From Flavobacteriaceae bacterium (GTDB lineage: Bacteria > Bacteroidota > Bacteroidia > Flavobacteriales > Flavobacteriaceae): DNA of 64,000 bases. Positions 1-10,174 of this stretch are shown piece after piece. A program made the translations under genes and the position numbers. Position 1 is the first letter of the stretch, and each line of letters starts with the position of its first letter. Location: NCBI GenBank assembly GCA_016780065.1, contig JADHML010000001.1, forward strand, positions 82,747 through 146,746. Reading direction: 5' to 3'. The notes below the pieces were generated by a model. That model saw only the letters and a program-made list of their open reading frames with translations. It did no database searches and was not told the DNA's origin.

Positions 1-216
1 GTACACAGGCAATTGTATGGTAACGTACGGTACTTGATCTGTATCATTGAGGTCAAACCTTGGTGATTGATCGGTTTTATTTTTATTACGGACATAGTTG
101 ATTAGCAAACTAAGTTGACTAATGGCATATAAAAAAATCAGTAATAGAGCGAGCGCATATAGGCCCATGAGTAGGGCGGAAACTGGGACAAGGATGTCGG
201 ACCAATCAAAATCCAT
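1..216 (-). CDS. Glycosyltransferase family 2, cellulose synthase-like, N-terminal fragment (runs off the window edge)
   Basis: Reverse-strand reading MDFDWSDILVPVSALLMGLYALALLLIFLYAISQLSLLINYV...VPYVTIQLPVY: N-terminal TM segment then the start of a GT2 motif. Confidence 0.6.
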   Translation of the reverse strand, partial: MDFDWSDILVPVSALLMGLYALALLLIFLYAISQLSLLINYVRNKNKTDQSPRFDLNDTDQVPYVTIQLPVY

Positions 217-903
217 TTACCTGAGTGTATATTTAAAAATCCAGTAGAGGATTTTTACTCCGGCAAATATAGCACCTTTTATGGTTCCTGATACCTTTGA
301 AACCCCTATTCTATTTCTATATTTTACAGGGATTTCTAGATATTTCACTTTTTGTTTGAGGACTTTGAGTTGCATCTCAACGGTCCACCCATAGGTTTTA
401 TCAGACATGTTGAGTGCTAGAAGCTTGTCATATCGAATGGCTCTAAAAGGTCCCAGATCTGTAAATCTGGCTCCAAAAAACAATTTCATAAGTGTTGTTG
501 CCAAAGCATTTCCAAAAATTTGCGGGAAGGTCATCGCACCTTTTTCTCTCAATCTAGAGACTCTTGCACCGATTACAAAATCGACCTTATTTTGGATGAT
601 GGGTGCAACAATTTCTGTAAGCTGTTCAGGGTAATCTGAGTAATCTCCATCTAAAAACACAACAATGTTTGGTGGGTTTTCCGCACATTTTTCCAATCCT
701 TTCAAACAGGCATATCCATATCCTTTTCTTGGTTCGTAACAAACAGTGGCACCTGCTTGTTGAGCAATTTCTGAGGTCTTGTCAGTAGAGCCATTATCCA
801 CAACGATGGTTTCAGATACAATTTGAGGAATATCCTTAATGACCTTACCAATTGAGGGCGCCTCATTGAAGGCAGGGATGATGACAGTAATTCTAGGGTT
901 CAA
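217..903 (-). CDS. Glycosyltransferase family 2 (dolichyl-phosphate mannosyltransferase-like)
   Basis: ITVIIPAFNEAPSIGKVI...VVDNGSTDKT...FLDGDYSD motifs. Confidence 0.85.
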   Translation of the reverse strand: MNPRITVIIPAFNEAPSIGKVIKDIPQIVSETIVVDNGSTDKTSEIAQQAGATVCYEPRKGYGYACLKGLEKCAENPPNIVVFLDGDYSDYPEQLTEIVAPIIQNKVDFVIGARVSRLREKGAMTFPQIFGNALATTLMKLFFGARFTDLGPFRAIRYDKLLALNMSDKTYGWTVEMQLKVLKQKVKYLEIPVKYRNRIGVSKVSGTIKGAIFAGVKILYWIFKYTLR

Positions 904-2450
904 AGGGTTTTTTTAAGCTCACCCAATAAATCGGAAGGGTTGTTCATAATAAGGCCACTATTCTTCATGCGAATTTCTGTGGCTACGTTTTCGAGTTTAA
1001 GTACACCCCTTGGACATACAGCCGAACAGATACCACATCCCACACAAGAAGAACGAACAATGTGCTCTCCCCTTTGGGCGTAAGCACGTACGTCTATTCC
1101 CATTTCACAGTAAACAGAACAGTTGCCACATGAAATGCATTGCCCGCCATTGGTTGTAATTCGAAACTTGGAAAACAAACGTTGTTGTAGGCCTAAAACG
1201 GCCGCCATCGGGCAACCAAATCGACACCACACCCGACTGCCCAAAATAGGGTAGAACCCAACACCAATCACCCCGCTAAACGCGGCGCCGATACCAAACC
1301 CGTACCATTCCCTGAGTTTATAGCTGTTCACAAAAAACAATTGATTGGCATCCGCAGTGTGGTTCATGACGATCAGCGCCAAAACAATGGTACCCAAGGT
1401 GCCCAAAGTGATCAGTGCATCTTTATTAAGTGCCTTTCTTTTAAAACCATATATTACGGCCATTACCAGAACAATCAATCCGATACTTCCATAGACGAAC
1501 TGGTCTTGGGTGATTCCTAACAGGTTGTTGTTTTTCTCCAAATAACTATATAAAACCGCCAAGGTCATAACAGTCACAAAAAACAAAACCAAATGCACCG
1601 ACCAACGCTCAAGTTTCCAAACCCATTTCTTTTTGCTAGAAAGTTGACGAAATGGATCGCCTGCCGTTTCAGCCAATCCCCCACAACCACATACCCAAGA
1701 ACAATACCATCTTTTCCCAAAAAAATATGTCAAAATAGGTGAAATGAGCACCACCATAAGCAAACCAAATAATAACATAAACATCCCCAAAGAACCGCTG
1801 TCCAGTTGGTTGTTGAGGTGCCAGTCATAAAAGAAGTCGTAGTCTAGCGGCCACATATTTTTGAGATCCATATCAAAATAGGCGTACTGAGGATTGAGTT
1901 TGGAGAGTATTTCGGGTATCAGAAAGGCGAATCCCAACTGGAAAAACATTACTGAAATGGTGCGCACGACTTGGTATCTGTTGTGCCGGTATTTGTGTAA
2001 AAATTTATATCCAAAAACAAGAATAGCAAGAGTGTACAGCGTTCCATAAACAAACCATTGGCTAGCAGGCTTTCCATTGAGTAATAAACTTAAGGAGTCA
2101 AAAAAACCTACCAGTCCAGAATTGTTCCCCTGACTGTTATAACCCAAAGTTTCTGGATACCAGTACAAGGCTACATAAAAAGCAGTTAGCACCACACCCA
2201 ATAACCATGCACTCCAGCCACGGTTGCTAAGTCCTTTGTGCCAAACACCGTTGTTTTTAATTCCTGGCAAAGTGCGATCGTACAAAGCATGGGTATAAAA
2301 TATACCTCCCAAAACAATTAGTGTCAATGCCACAAACAGAAGCCAGTTCTGAGAGTTTTTGTTAAATAGGGAAGTAGTCAAGACCAACAAACCTAATACC
2401 GCTTGCATTGCTCCGAAAAAGAAATACGTATTTCGAGTTTTTGACGTCAT
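900..2450 (-). CDS. 4Fe-4S polyferredoxin-like membrane protein (NapH/NosR-like)
   Basis: Multiple TM segments, CSWVCGCGG, CRFGCP, CISCGNCSVYCEMG and CVGCGICSAVCPRG clusters. Confidence 0.75.
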   Translation of the reverse strand: MTSKTRNTYFFFGAMQAVLGLLVLTTSLFNKNSQNWLLFVALTLIVLGGIFYTHALYDRTLPGIKNNGVWHKGLSNRGWSAWLLGVVLTAFYVALYWYPETLGYNSQGNNSGLVGFFDSLSLLLNGKPASQWFVYGTLYTLAILVFGYKFLHKYRHNRYQVVRTISVMFFQLGFAFLIPEILSKLNPQYAYFDMDLKNMWPLDYDFFYDWHLNNQLDSGSLGMFMLLFGLLMVVLISPILTYFFGKRWYCSWVCGCGGLAETAGDPFRQLSSKKKWVWKLERWSVHLVLFFVTVMTLAVLYSYLEKNNNLLGITQDQFVYGSIGLIVLVMAVIYGFKRKALNKDALITLGTLGTIVLALIVMNHTADANQLFFVNSYKLREWYGFGIGAAFSGVIGVGFYPILGSRVWCRFGCPMAAVLGLQQRLFSKFRITTNGGQCISCGNCSVYCEMGIDVRAYAQRGEHIVRSSCVGCGICSAVCPRGVLKLENVATEIRMKNSGLIMNNPSDLLGELKKTL

Positions 2451-3724
2451 ACAGCTAATTGGGTGTTAAAAGTTTGTTTAATATGTTGCACGGGACTTCG
2501 GTACAGTTCTGGGTCAAAAAGGGCTTCTTGCAAATGCTTTATGACATACTCATATGCTTTCCCTTCATTTAACCATTGGTCTATACAATCGTGGCGTAAG
2601 CGTATACCCAAGGAGTGTATACCCAACACACGTTGGCTGCTTTTGTCATATGCAATCCGAAGGGCTTTGTTGTTTGCTGACCAATAGAGATGTTGTTCAT
2701 TTTTTTGTTTTTGAGTATGAACCCTACCATAGGTCTGGTATTCAATATCAAAAAACTTAGCTGAATTGAACCACTGTCCAGGATTGTATTCTTTTGGCAT
2801 CCCCATGATGGTTTGAGCAACGGTCTCGCCCATAATCCTGCCAGTGTACCAAACAGCCTCCACTGAAGGACGCCCTTCGAGAGGGTGTCTTTGTTGGGCA
2901 CAATCGCCAATGGCATAAATGTCAGGTAGGTTTGTTTTTAAATGGCGATCTACCAATACACCTCTATCTGTTTCGATGATACTTTTGGTTAGAAAACCAA
3001 TGTTGGGAGATACTCCAGCAGCAAGTCCAACCCATTGACAAGGTATTTGTTCGCCGCTGTGAGTTACAACACCCGCAACAGATCCATTATCATCAGAAAT
3101 AATTTCTTTGAGTTCGGTAGAAAGCCTCAAATCGATTCCATGTTTTTTTATGTGATCACCAATTATTGAGGCTTCTTCGTGAGGTAAGACCCCGTTCCAG
3201 AAGGCGGTTTCTCTAACCAAGAAAGTAACTTTCTTTCCTCGGCTAACTAACATTTCAGCCAATTCTACCCCTATCAACCCGCCTCCTACAATGACAGCTC
3301 TGTCAATTTTGGGAGTGGAAGCTTCCAAGGCTTCCAAATCTTGTTTGTGATACAGTCCTTGAACCCCTTGTAGATGCTCCCCTGGCCATCCATAACGATT
3401 TGGCATTGAACCAGTGGCAATGATGAGCACATCATAATCAATGTTTTGTTTGTCTGCCAGTATCAAGGTTTTATTTGTTGGATCTATTTTGTCAACCCGT
3501 CCACGCAAGCGTTCAATTTTATTCTGATTCCAGAACTCCTCCTCGTAAGGGTAGGTGTGCTCAAATTTCATATGCCCCATATACACATACATTAGAGCAG
3601 TACGCGAAAAAAAGGCGTCCGATTCGTCAGAGATCAATAAAATCTTATCATCACCCATCTTGCGTAAGTGCCGTGCGGCAGTTACTCCAGAAATTCCGTT
3701 TCCGATAATGACTATTTTTCGCAT
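2447..3724 (-). CDS. FAD-dependent NAD(P)H oxidoreductase
   Basis: IVIIGNGISGVTAARHLR, AVIVGGGLIGVELAEML and DIYAIGDCAQ motifs. Confidence 0.85.
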   Translation of the reverse strand: MRKIVIIGNGISGVTAARHLRKMGDDKILLISDESDAFFSRTALMYVYMGHMKFEHTYPYEEEFWNQNKIERLRGRVDKIDPTNKTLILADKQNIDYDVLIIATGSMPNRYGWPGEHLQGVQGLYHKQDLEALEASTPKIDRAVIVGGGLIGVELAEMLVSRGKKVTFLVRETAFWNGVLPHEEASIIGDHIKKHGIDLRLSTELKEIISDDNGSVAGVVTHSGEQIPCQWVGLAAGVSPNIGFLTKSIIETDRGVLVDRHLKTNLPDIYAIGDCAQQRHPLEGRPSVEAVWYTGRIMGETVAQTIMGMPKEYNPGQWFNSAKFFDIEYQTYGRVHTQKQKNEQHLYWSANNKALRIAYDKSSQRVLGIHSLGIRLRHDCIDQWLNEGKAYEYVIKHLQEALFDPELYRSPVQHIKQTFNTQLAV

Positions 3725-4431
3725 TATTTTTCGTTTAAAGACCAGTCGTATCGTTGGTATTTGATGGGATGATCACTTTTCAATGGTGTTTCTATGTATA
3801 AATTTATAAAATCCAATACACTTCCATGCTGAAGGAAATCTTCCTCAAACCATTTAAAAATTTTAGAGAGTTGAATTTGGGGTTTGTTTAGGTTGTTTTT
3901 TGAGAGGTCATTTAAGAATTTTTTTGTTGCTCGATTCAGCTGTTCATGTAGGGAATGTGCTTCGTATGCCTGTCTTTCCAAATCCGGGCAAGATCGCGAG
4001 GCACAATTGATGGCAAAATGAATTTGTGGTGTATTCATCTTTCGCAATATTTCATGCTCAATATGGTTAAGATTGAGAGGCTTGCCTTGATATAAAAATA
4101 CATCTCTTCGCCATGGGTTGACTAGCAATAATATCGATTTTAAAGGATAATGATCTAAAATAAGCTGAACCGTACATGCATTATACACATTAATCCAATA
4201 AGAGAGTTTTTCGGGTTTTGACCAATCTTCTTTTGGTGTATTTCCTTCTAAATATTGGATGTATTCGATGAGTTTGTCTGGATTTTTTTGCCAAGACTTA
4301 TAATCCACGTTTCCAGCTTCGTCTACATAAACCTTCAATAAGGAAGTCCACGACTCGTGGGTGGGTTGTGCCCATGTAAATAGACTCAAAAACAATAAGG
4401 GAACAAAAACTTTCATAAGTCTTAACAACAA
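3724..4431 (-). CDS. DUF547 domain protein
   Basis: LSYWINVYNACTVQLIL...IHFAINCASRSCPDL. Confidence 0.8.
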   Translation of the reverse strand: MLLRLMKVFVPLLFLSLFTWAQPTHESWTSLLKVYVDEAGNVDYKSWQKNPDKLIEYIQYLEGNTPKEDWSKPEKLSYWINVYNACTVQLILDHYPLKSILLLVNPWRRDVFLYQGKPLNLNHIEHEILRKMNTPQIHFAINCASRSCPDLERQAYEAHSLHEQLNRATKKFLNDLSKNNLNKPQIQLSKIFKWFEEDFLQHGSVLDFINLYIETPLKSDHPIKYQRYDWSLNEK

Positions 4432-5390
4432 CCCCCTCCGTCGTAATGGAAAGTAGGTTCAGAAATAAAAATATCTGATCGATTTAGTTTTAATAGCTTT
4501 TGTGCGGTTTTATCGCAGACAGACAAGGGTTGGTTGCGCAACAACACATGTCCGTTATGGTCATCATAATAGTCATCCGCTCCGAAATATATAGCAGCCC
4601 GTCCTGTAAATACGCAAGGTCCATCTGAGGGCATTGGGTCTTTGATCGCGCATACCTCAATGCTTTCGATGTAGATTAGTTCTGAAGTGTCATAATGTGT
4701 GGGGTCTAAAACACGATAGGGTTTTCTACTCCTGATTTCAATGGTTCCAAAACCGACGTCTGTTAGAAGCTTAATGTATTCAGCTATTGGCAAGGCGCCA
4801 CTTAAACACAAAGCCCTTAATTGTGCATCCTCACGAAGTGTTTCATTCATTTTTTGTTCACAAGTGGGATCGCTCATCACCAGCTTACCGTGGGGTTTTA
4901 ACACACGGTACATTTCTTGCAAAGCTTTCCTTACATCTTCTTCTTTGAAGATATTAAACAAGCAGTTTTGTGCTGCTACATCAATGGTTTTATCTTCAAT
5001 GGGCAGTTCTAGGGCATCTCCTTTTTTGAGTTGTATAAAATTGGGGTTAAACCAATCATTCTCTTGAGCGGCTTTTTCAAAATTTTTACCACAAGCTTCA
5101 AGCATTTCATCTACGACATCGACTCCGATTATCGCCCCTTTTCTTCTTGAGAAATAGGCAAACTGAAGCAACTCCATACCCCCTCCCACACCCACATAAA
5201 GCACATTGGGGCTGTTGCCGAGGTCTCTAGGGTGTGCGGTGCTTCCACATCCATAATTCATTTCTTGCATGATTTTTGGGATGCTGAGTCCAGGTAATTC
5301 CCAAATAGGATTGGTTGTACAACATAGGCCAACATCTGGAGTTAGTGCTGCTTCTTTGTAAACATTTTTTGTGGTTTCTAGATAGCTCAT
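4422..5390 (-). CDS. arsM: Arsenite methyltransferase, arsenosugar-type ArsM
   Basis: SAM-binding VLYVGVGGGMELLQFAYFSRRKGAIIGVD, Cys-rich N-terminus (GLCCTT) and C-terminus (GGGCC); adjacent to an ArsS-like radical SAM gene. Confidence 0.75.
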   Translation of the reverse strand: MSYLETTKNVYKEAALTPDVGLCCTTNPIWELPGLSIPKIMQEMNYGCGSTAHPRDLGNSPNVLYVGVGGGMELLQFAYFSRRKGAIIGVDVVDEMLEACGKNFEKAAQENDWFNPNFIQLKKGDALELPIEDKTIDVAAQNCLFNIFKEEDVRKALQEMYRVLKPHGKLVMSDPTCEQKMNETLREDAQLRALCLSGALPIAEYIKLLTDVGFGTIEIRSRKPYRVLDPTHYDTSELIYIESIEVCAIKDPMPSDGPCVFTGRAAIYFGADDYYDDHNGHVLLRNQPLSVCDKTAQKLLKLNRSDIFISEPTFHYDGGGCC

Positions 5391-6199
5391 AAAGATTTGA
5401 TTGTTAGGGTGAAAATTTTGATAATTGATGGCTCGGCTTTTTCTGCAAGCATCATAATTTCGGGGATGTTAATAGGGCTAAGGTTTTCAGGGTCACACTC
5501 ATCTGTTAGGATGGAAATGGCGGCACAGGGCAGGTCAAGATGATTGGCAACAATCACTTCCGGGACTGTTGACATACCTACCGCATCTGCACCAATGATG
5601 CCCAAGTAACGATATTCAGCACGTGTTTCGAGATGTGGACCTACCACAGAAGCATATACTCCCTCATTTAGAAGAATGTTGTGTTTTTCTGCCGCTTGTC
5701 GGAGGGTTTTATTAAGTAATTTGTCATAGGGTGCAATCATGTCAACAAACCGTTCTCCAAAAGATTCCACTCCCTTAAATGCCAAAGGGGATCCTCCCTG
5801 TAAGTTGATATGATCCGTCAAAAGCATGAGTTCTCCTTTTTTAAACTGTTTGTTGATGGCTCCTGCGGCATTACTAATGAGTAAGTGCTTGATTCCCAAA
5901 GCATGCATCACTCGAACAGGAAAGGTGATTTGCAACAAATCATAACCCTCATACAGGTGGAACCGTCCTTGCATGACGATGACTGTTTTTCCGCCCAATC
6001 GACCATAATGAAGCTTGCCTTTGTGAAATTCTACTCGAGAAGCTGGAAAATGAGGAATGTGATTATAACTCAAACTTTCTTGAATCTCCATATGGGTTAC
6101 CAATTTGCCCATGCCTGTGCCCAATATGATGCCAATTTCTGGAGCATCAAACCCTTTTTCTGTCAAATACTCAACTGCTTCTTCAATTTGTTCTTTCAT
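5387..6199 (-). CDS. Purine nucleoside phosphorylase
   Basis: IGIILGTGMGKL..., LLISNAAGAIN, GVYASVVGPHLETRAEYR, GADAVGMSTVPEVIVA. Confidence 0.9.
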   Translation of the reverse strand: MKEQIEEAVEYLTEKGFDAPEIGIILGTGMGKLVTHMEIQESLSYNHIPHFPASRVEFHKGKLHYGRLGGKTVIVMQGRFHLYEGYDLLQITFPVRVMHALGIKHLLISNAAGAINKQFKKGELMLLTDHINLQGGSPLAFKGVESFGERFVDMIAPYDKLLNKTLRQAAEKHNILLNEGVYASVVGPHLETRAEYRYLGIIGADAVGMSTVPEVIVANHLDLPCAAISILTDECDPENLSPINIPEIMMLAEKAEPSIIKIFTLTIKSL

Positions 6200-6782
6200 G
6201 TGTATGTTGTATAAGTTTTGGAAATTGTTCTAAATCTTTTTGTGTGTCAATGTCAATGTGTGTATCAAGTAAGGAGTAGCAAAATGATTTACAATGGTCG
6301 AGGGTTTGATCCAAGACCTTGTCTGTGCTCCAGTCTACTTTATTAAAAATTTCTTTGAAGGGAGATTGCATACCCACTAAATAATATCCCCCGTCATGGG
6401 CGGGTCCTACGACAATTTCGTGTTTCTCTAGTTGTTCAAAAGCGTGTTGAATGATTGTACTGCTAAGATTGGGCAGATCACTTCCAATTAAGATTTGGTG
6501 GGTGTAGCCCATAGAAAAACCATCTAGAAGGGCATTACGCATTCGATCCCCTAGGTTATTGCCTCGTTGCATATACTTATGGTTTGTTTTAAAATCATCA
6601 TCATTGTCTACCCATTGGCTATAGTATACCGCATGTGCAAAGTTCTTACACGCTTTGGCAGTGCGTTTTATCAACGCGATATATACCTCCAGTGCTGCCC
6701 GATGACCGATTTGACTACCCAGTCGGGTTTTTACTTGACCCTCAACGGGGTTTTTTACAAAGACAATGATTCTTTTTTTCAT
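6183..6782 (-). CDS. TIGR04282-type glycosyltransferase (arsenosugar-associated)
   Basis: MKKRIIVFVKNPVEGQVKTRLG... IGSDLPNL... VVGPAHDGGYYLVGM; start trimmed to the internal Met. Confidence 0.75.
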   Translation of the reverse strand: MKKRIIVFVKNPVEGQVKTRLGSQIGHRAALEVYIALIKRTAKACKNFAHAVYYSQWVDNDDDFKTNHKYMQRGNNLGDRMRNALLDGFSMGYTHQILIGSDLPNLSSTIIQHAFEQLEKHEIVVGPAHDGGYYLVGMQSPFKEIFNKVDWSTDKVLDQTLDHCKSFCYSLLDTHIDIDTQKDLEQFPKLIQHTHERTN

Positions 6783-7819
6783 GAGTTCAAAGCGCCTTGA
6801 CAACTACTTCCAGCACCGGCAGTGCAACCATAGCAGTGTTGTGAAACTCGAATGCTGCGCTTGTTGATTTCAGGCTTATAACCACTGATGTGGTCGATCG
6901 GACCATTAATCTTCAAATTGAGCATTTGATTAAAATCACAATCGTACAAACTGCCGTCCCATCCTACAGATAGGGTGTTGGTACACATTACATTTTCTAA
7001 GGCTGTTGGATTGTATGCTAAAACCAATTCACGCATGTAGTCTTCATAATTTTCAGTGGCTAGCAAATAGTCTAAAAACCTGCTTATGGGCATATTTGTG
7101 ATGGTGTACAATTTATTGAATACGATGCCAAAATCCTCCAATAATGCTTTTTTGAAATCGGCTTCAAGTTCTTTTTGATCTCCTGGCAAAAAAGCACCTG
7201 CAGGATTGTATACCAGGTCGAGCTGAAGTTTGGAGTTGGGTTGTCCATATCCTAATGCATTGAGTGTTTGAAGGGCTTTGATTGATTTGTCAAATACTCC
7301 GTCTCCACGCTGACGATCTGTTTTGTTGCGGCTGTAAAACGGCAGAGAAGACACCACATGGACGTTGTGTTTAGCAAAAAACTCAGGAAGTTCTTTGTAG
7401 GTTTTGTTAGCAGTCAGTATGGTCAGATTCGAGCGCACAATGAGGTCATCAACATGTGTGCTAGATTCCTCAACAAACCAGCGGAAGTGGGGGTTCATTT
7501 CGGGCGCACCCCCAGTAAGGTCAAGAGTTGATATCCTATGGTTCTTACAAATGTCTAAACACATTTGGAGTGTTTTGCGTGTCATGATTTCTTTACGATC
7601 AGGACCTGCATCTACATGACAATGCGCACAAACTTGATTGCACATATAACCCATGTTTATTTGCAGAATTTCAAGTTTTTTGGGACTTAATTTCTGATCT
7701 ATACGATCAATGAATCGGGGCAATTCCCCATTTTCAAAGATGCCATTGGACAAAATCTCTAGTTGTCGATCTGTGTTAGATAGACTGTTTTGACGAGCGT
7801 GTAATGATTTTAGACCCAT
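6779..7819 (-). CDS. arsS: Radical SAM protein ArsS (arsenosugar biosynthesis)
   Basis: LQINMGYMCNQVCAHCHVDAGPDRKE...LDLTGGAPEMNPHFRW...CYGCTAGAGSSCQG. Confidence 0.8.
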   Translation of the reverse strand: MGLKSLHARQNSLSNTDRQLEILSNGIFENGELPRFIDRIDQKLSPKKLEILQINMGYMCNQVCAHCHVDAGPDRKEIMTRKTLQMCLDICKNHRISTLDLTGGAPEMNPHFRWFVEESSTHVDDLIVRSNLTILTANKTYKELPEFFAKHNVHVVSSLPFYSRNKTDRQRGDGVFDKSIKALQTLNALGYGQPNSKLQLDLVYNPAGAFLPGDQKELEADFKKALLEDFGIVFNKLYTITNMPISRFLDYLLATENYEDYMRELVLAYNPTALENVMCTNTLSVGWDGSLYDCDFNQMLNLKINGPIDHISGYKPEINKRSIRVSQHCYGCTAGAGSSCQGALNS

Positions 7820-8154
7820 TACATACTGAGTTTGTCATGAATATTCATCATTTGCACTCCATGCACCAAGGCTGCTCCACTTTTGATAGCGGCACCTACA
7901 TGAACAGCTTCCATCATTTCTTCCTTCTCAATTCCTCGTTTTAGCCCATCTTGGGTATATGCATCAATACAGTAAGGGCATTGGACTACATGTGATACGG
8001 CAAGAGCGATTAGAGATTTTTCACGAGCTGTTAGGGCTCCTGATTCAAATACAGCGTTGTAGTATTCAAAAAATTTATCTCCTAGTTCTTTATTCCAATT
8101 TGTGATATCGCCAAATTTTTTAAGATCTTGAGGTTTGTAATAGGTTTTTTCCAT
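7819..8154 (-). CDS. Carboxymuconolactone decarboxylase / AhpD-like protein (arsenosugar-associated)
   Basis: AREKSLIALAVSHVVQCPYCIDAYTQDGLKRGIEKEEMMEAVHVGA, CxxC motif. Confidence 0.8.
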   Translation of the reverse strand: MEKTYYKPQDLKKFGDITNWNKELGDKFFEYYNAVFESGALTAREKSLIALAVSHVVQCPYCIDAYTQDGLKRGIEKEEMMEAVHVGAAIKSGAALVHGVQMMNIHDKLSM

Positions 8155-8216
8155 GTTTCTAAATAAAGATGATTCTCAAATGTATGATTTTGAGTCTAAA
8201 GCCTAAAATCTGTCAA

Positions 8217-9215
8217 CTACTGTGCCAAAAAACCTTCAAGCCGGTTTACCATTTCCGTATTGCCACAATAAAATGGAACTCTTTGGTGCAATTGTTTGGG
8301 ATTGATATCTAGAATGCGTTTATATCCATTGGTGGCTTTGCCACCTGCTTGCTCTGCCAAAAAAGCGATGGGGTTACATTCATATAAGAGTCTGAGCTTT
8401 CCGTTGGGGTGATTTTTGGTCGAGGGATACAAATAAATACCCCCTTTGATTAGGTTTCGGTGAAAATCTGAAATCAACGAACCTATGTATCTAGATGTAT
8501 AGGGTCTGTTGACCCCACTTGCTTGGCAGTATTTTATGTACAATTTAACACCCTCTGGAAAATGAAAATAGTTCCCTTCATTGATCGAATAAATAGATCC
8601 TGATTTTGGGAATTTCATGTCTGGATGTGATAAATAAAACGTTCCCAAAGCTGGGTTGAGTGTAAACCCATGCACCCCTTTTCCGGTAGTATATACCAAC
8701 ATGGTAGATGTGCCATACACAACATAGCCAGCGGCTACTTGAGCGTGTCCTTTTTGCAAAAAATCTTCCATTTGAGCTGGAGCGCCCAACTTGGAAACTC
8801 TTCTGTAAATAGAAAAAATAGTTCCTACTGAAACATTGACATCGATATTGGAAGATCCATCTAAAGGATCTATCAAAACGATGTATTTGTTGTTATTGGC
8901 TTTACTGTCTATGTCAAAGTTTATAAAATCATCTTCTTCTTCAGAAGCCAATCCACAGATGATTTCACGGTTTTGCAAGGCTTTGATAAATACTCGGTTG
9001 GCCAGTACATCTAGTTTTTGTTGGTCTTCGCCATGAGCATTGGTTTCGCCATGTGCGCCAACAATGTCAACCAACCCAGCTTTGTTGACTTCGTGGTTAA
9101 CAGTTTTAGAAGCCAGTCGAATGGCATTGATTAGGCTAGAAAGCTCACCCGATGAGTAGGGGAAATGCTCTTGATTTTGAATGATAAATTCGCCGAGTGT
9201 AAGGTTTGTAGGCAT
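8217..9215 (-). CDS. fbp: Fructose-1,6-bisphosphatase class 1
   Basis: [60 protein letters not shown]. Confidence 0.93.
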   Translation of the reverse strand: MPTNLTLGEFIIQNQEHFPYSSGELSSLINAIRLASKTVNHEVNKAGLVDIVGAHGETNAHGEDQQKLDVLANRVFIKALQNREIICGLASEEEDDFINFDIDSKANNNKYIVLIDPLDGSSNIDVNVSVGTIFSIYRRVSKLGAPAQMEDFLQKGHAQVAAGYVVYGTSTMLVYTTGKGVHGFTLNPALGTFYLSHPDMKFPKSGSIYSINEGNYFHFPEGVKLYIKYCQASGVNRPYTSRYIGSLISDFHRNLIKGGIYLYPSTKNHPNGKLRLLYECNPIAFLAEQAGGKATNGYKRILDINPKQLHQRVPFYCGNTEMVNRLEGFLAQ

Positions 9216-9245
9216 GAGTTTGGGGCTTTATATGCTCTAAAATAC

Positions 9246-9276
9246 AAAAAAGCCCGCACTTTCGTTTGGGCTTTTT
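9246..9276. terminator. Bidirectional hairpin terminator
   Basis: AAAAAGCCC-loop-GGGCTTTTT inverted repeat just downstream of the minus-strand tRNA-Phe. Confidence 0.7.
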
Positions 9277-9280
9277 GAGG

Positions 9281-9353
9281 TGGTACCTCCAGGAATCGAA
9301 CCAGGGACACAAGGATTTTCAGTCCTTTGCTCTACCAACTGAGCTAAGGTACC
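9281..9353 (-). tRNA. tRNA-Phe (GAA)
   Basis: Reverse complement GGTACCTTAGCTCAGTTGGTAGAGCAAAGGACTGAAAATCCTTGTGTCCCTGGTTCGATTCCTGGAGGTACCA folds as a cloverleaf with anticodon GAA. Confidence 0.95.
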
Positions 9354-9448
9354 ATGCGATTACGCAGCTGCAAATATAAACTCTTTGTAAAAATGGGCAA
9401 AGGTCTTTATAAATTTAAACTAAATTTGTAAAACTTGATTTATTGTAA

Positions 9449-10174
9449 GTGAACTTAACTGTTGATATAGGCAATACAACCATCAAACTCGTAGTTTTTG
9501 ATTCTTCGAAAGTTGTGATCCGTTATGTCATAGCCCATGATGATGTCTTTGACATGCAGGCTTTGATTAATACATACTCCATTAAGAATAGCATTGTATC
9601 AACAGTTACAACCTCTGAATTTCCTTGGATGTCTTCACTTACAAAAAACACCCATTGCATCCGTGTAAATCATTCTATGCGAATTCCTTTTACCTCGTCT
9701 TATTCACCATTTGAACAATTGGGCTTAGATCGTGTGGTTGGTCTGTCAGCAGCGATAAATATGTTTCCTGAAGAAGATGTTTTAGTCATCGACGCTGGCA
9801 CTTGCATTACATATGACTTAATAAATGCTCAATCACATCATTTAGGGGGTTCCATCAGTCCTGGGCTTGGAATGCGTTACCGCGCTATGCATGAATTTAC
9901 AGATGCTCTGCCGAAGTTAGATTTCAATAGCTCAAGCACTTTCCCGCCAGTCAATACCCAAGATGCTATTCATCATGGTGTTTTAGATGGTACATGTGCT
10001 GAGATAAATGCTTTTATTGCTCAGTATACCCAAAACACCCCAAAATTTAAGGTAATTTTAACAGGGGGAGACGCAAACTTTTTGGCTGAACGCCTAAAAA
10101 ATGGCATCTTTGCCCACGTTGATTTTTTGGCCTACGGCCTCAACTCCCTACTCGAACTCAATTTAATTGAATGA
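9449..10174 (+). CDS. coaX: Type III pantothenate kinase
   Basis: MNLTVDIGNTTIKLVVFD...VIDAGTCITYDL...LGGSISPGLGMRYRAMHEFTDALP. Confidence 0.9.
   Translation: MNLTVDIGNTTIKLVVFDSSKVVIRYVIAHDDVFDMQALINTYSIKNSIVSTVTTSEFPWMSSLTKNTHCIRVNHSMRIPFTSSYSPFEQLGLDRVVGLSAAINMFPEEDVLVIDAGTCITYDLINAQSHHLGGSISPGLGMRYRAMHEFTDALPKLDFNSSSTFPPVNTQDAIHHGVLDGTCAEINAFIAQYTQNTPKFKVILTGGDANFLAERLKNGIFAHVDFLAYGLNSLLELNLIE

Noticed and set aside
2463-3764. Small ORFs opposite and within the FAD oxidoreductase gene
   Set aside because: Overlapping-frame artefacts; the minus-strand ORF has clear domain motifs.
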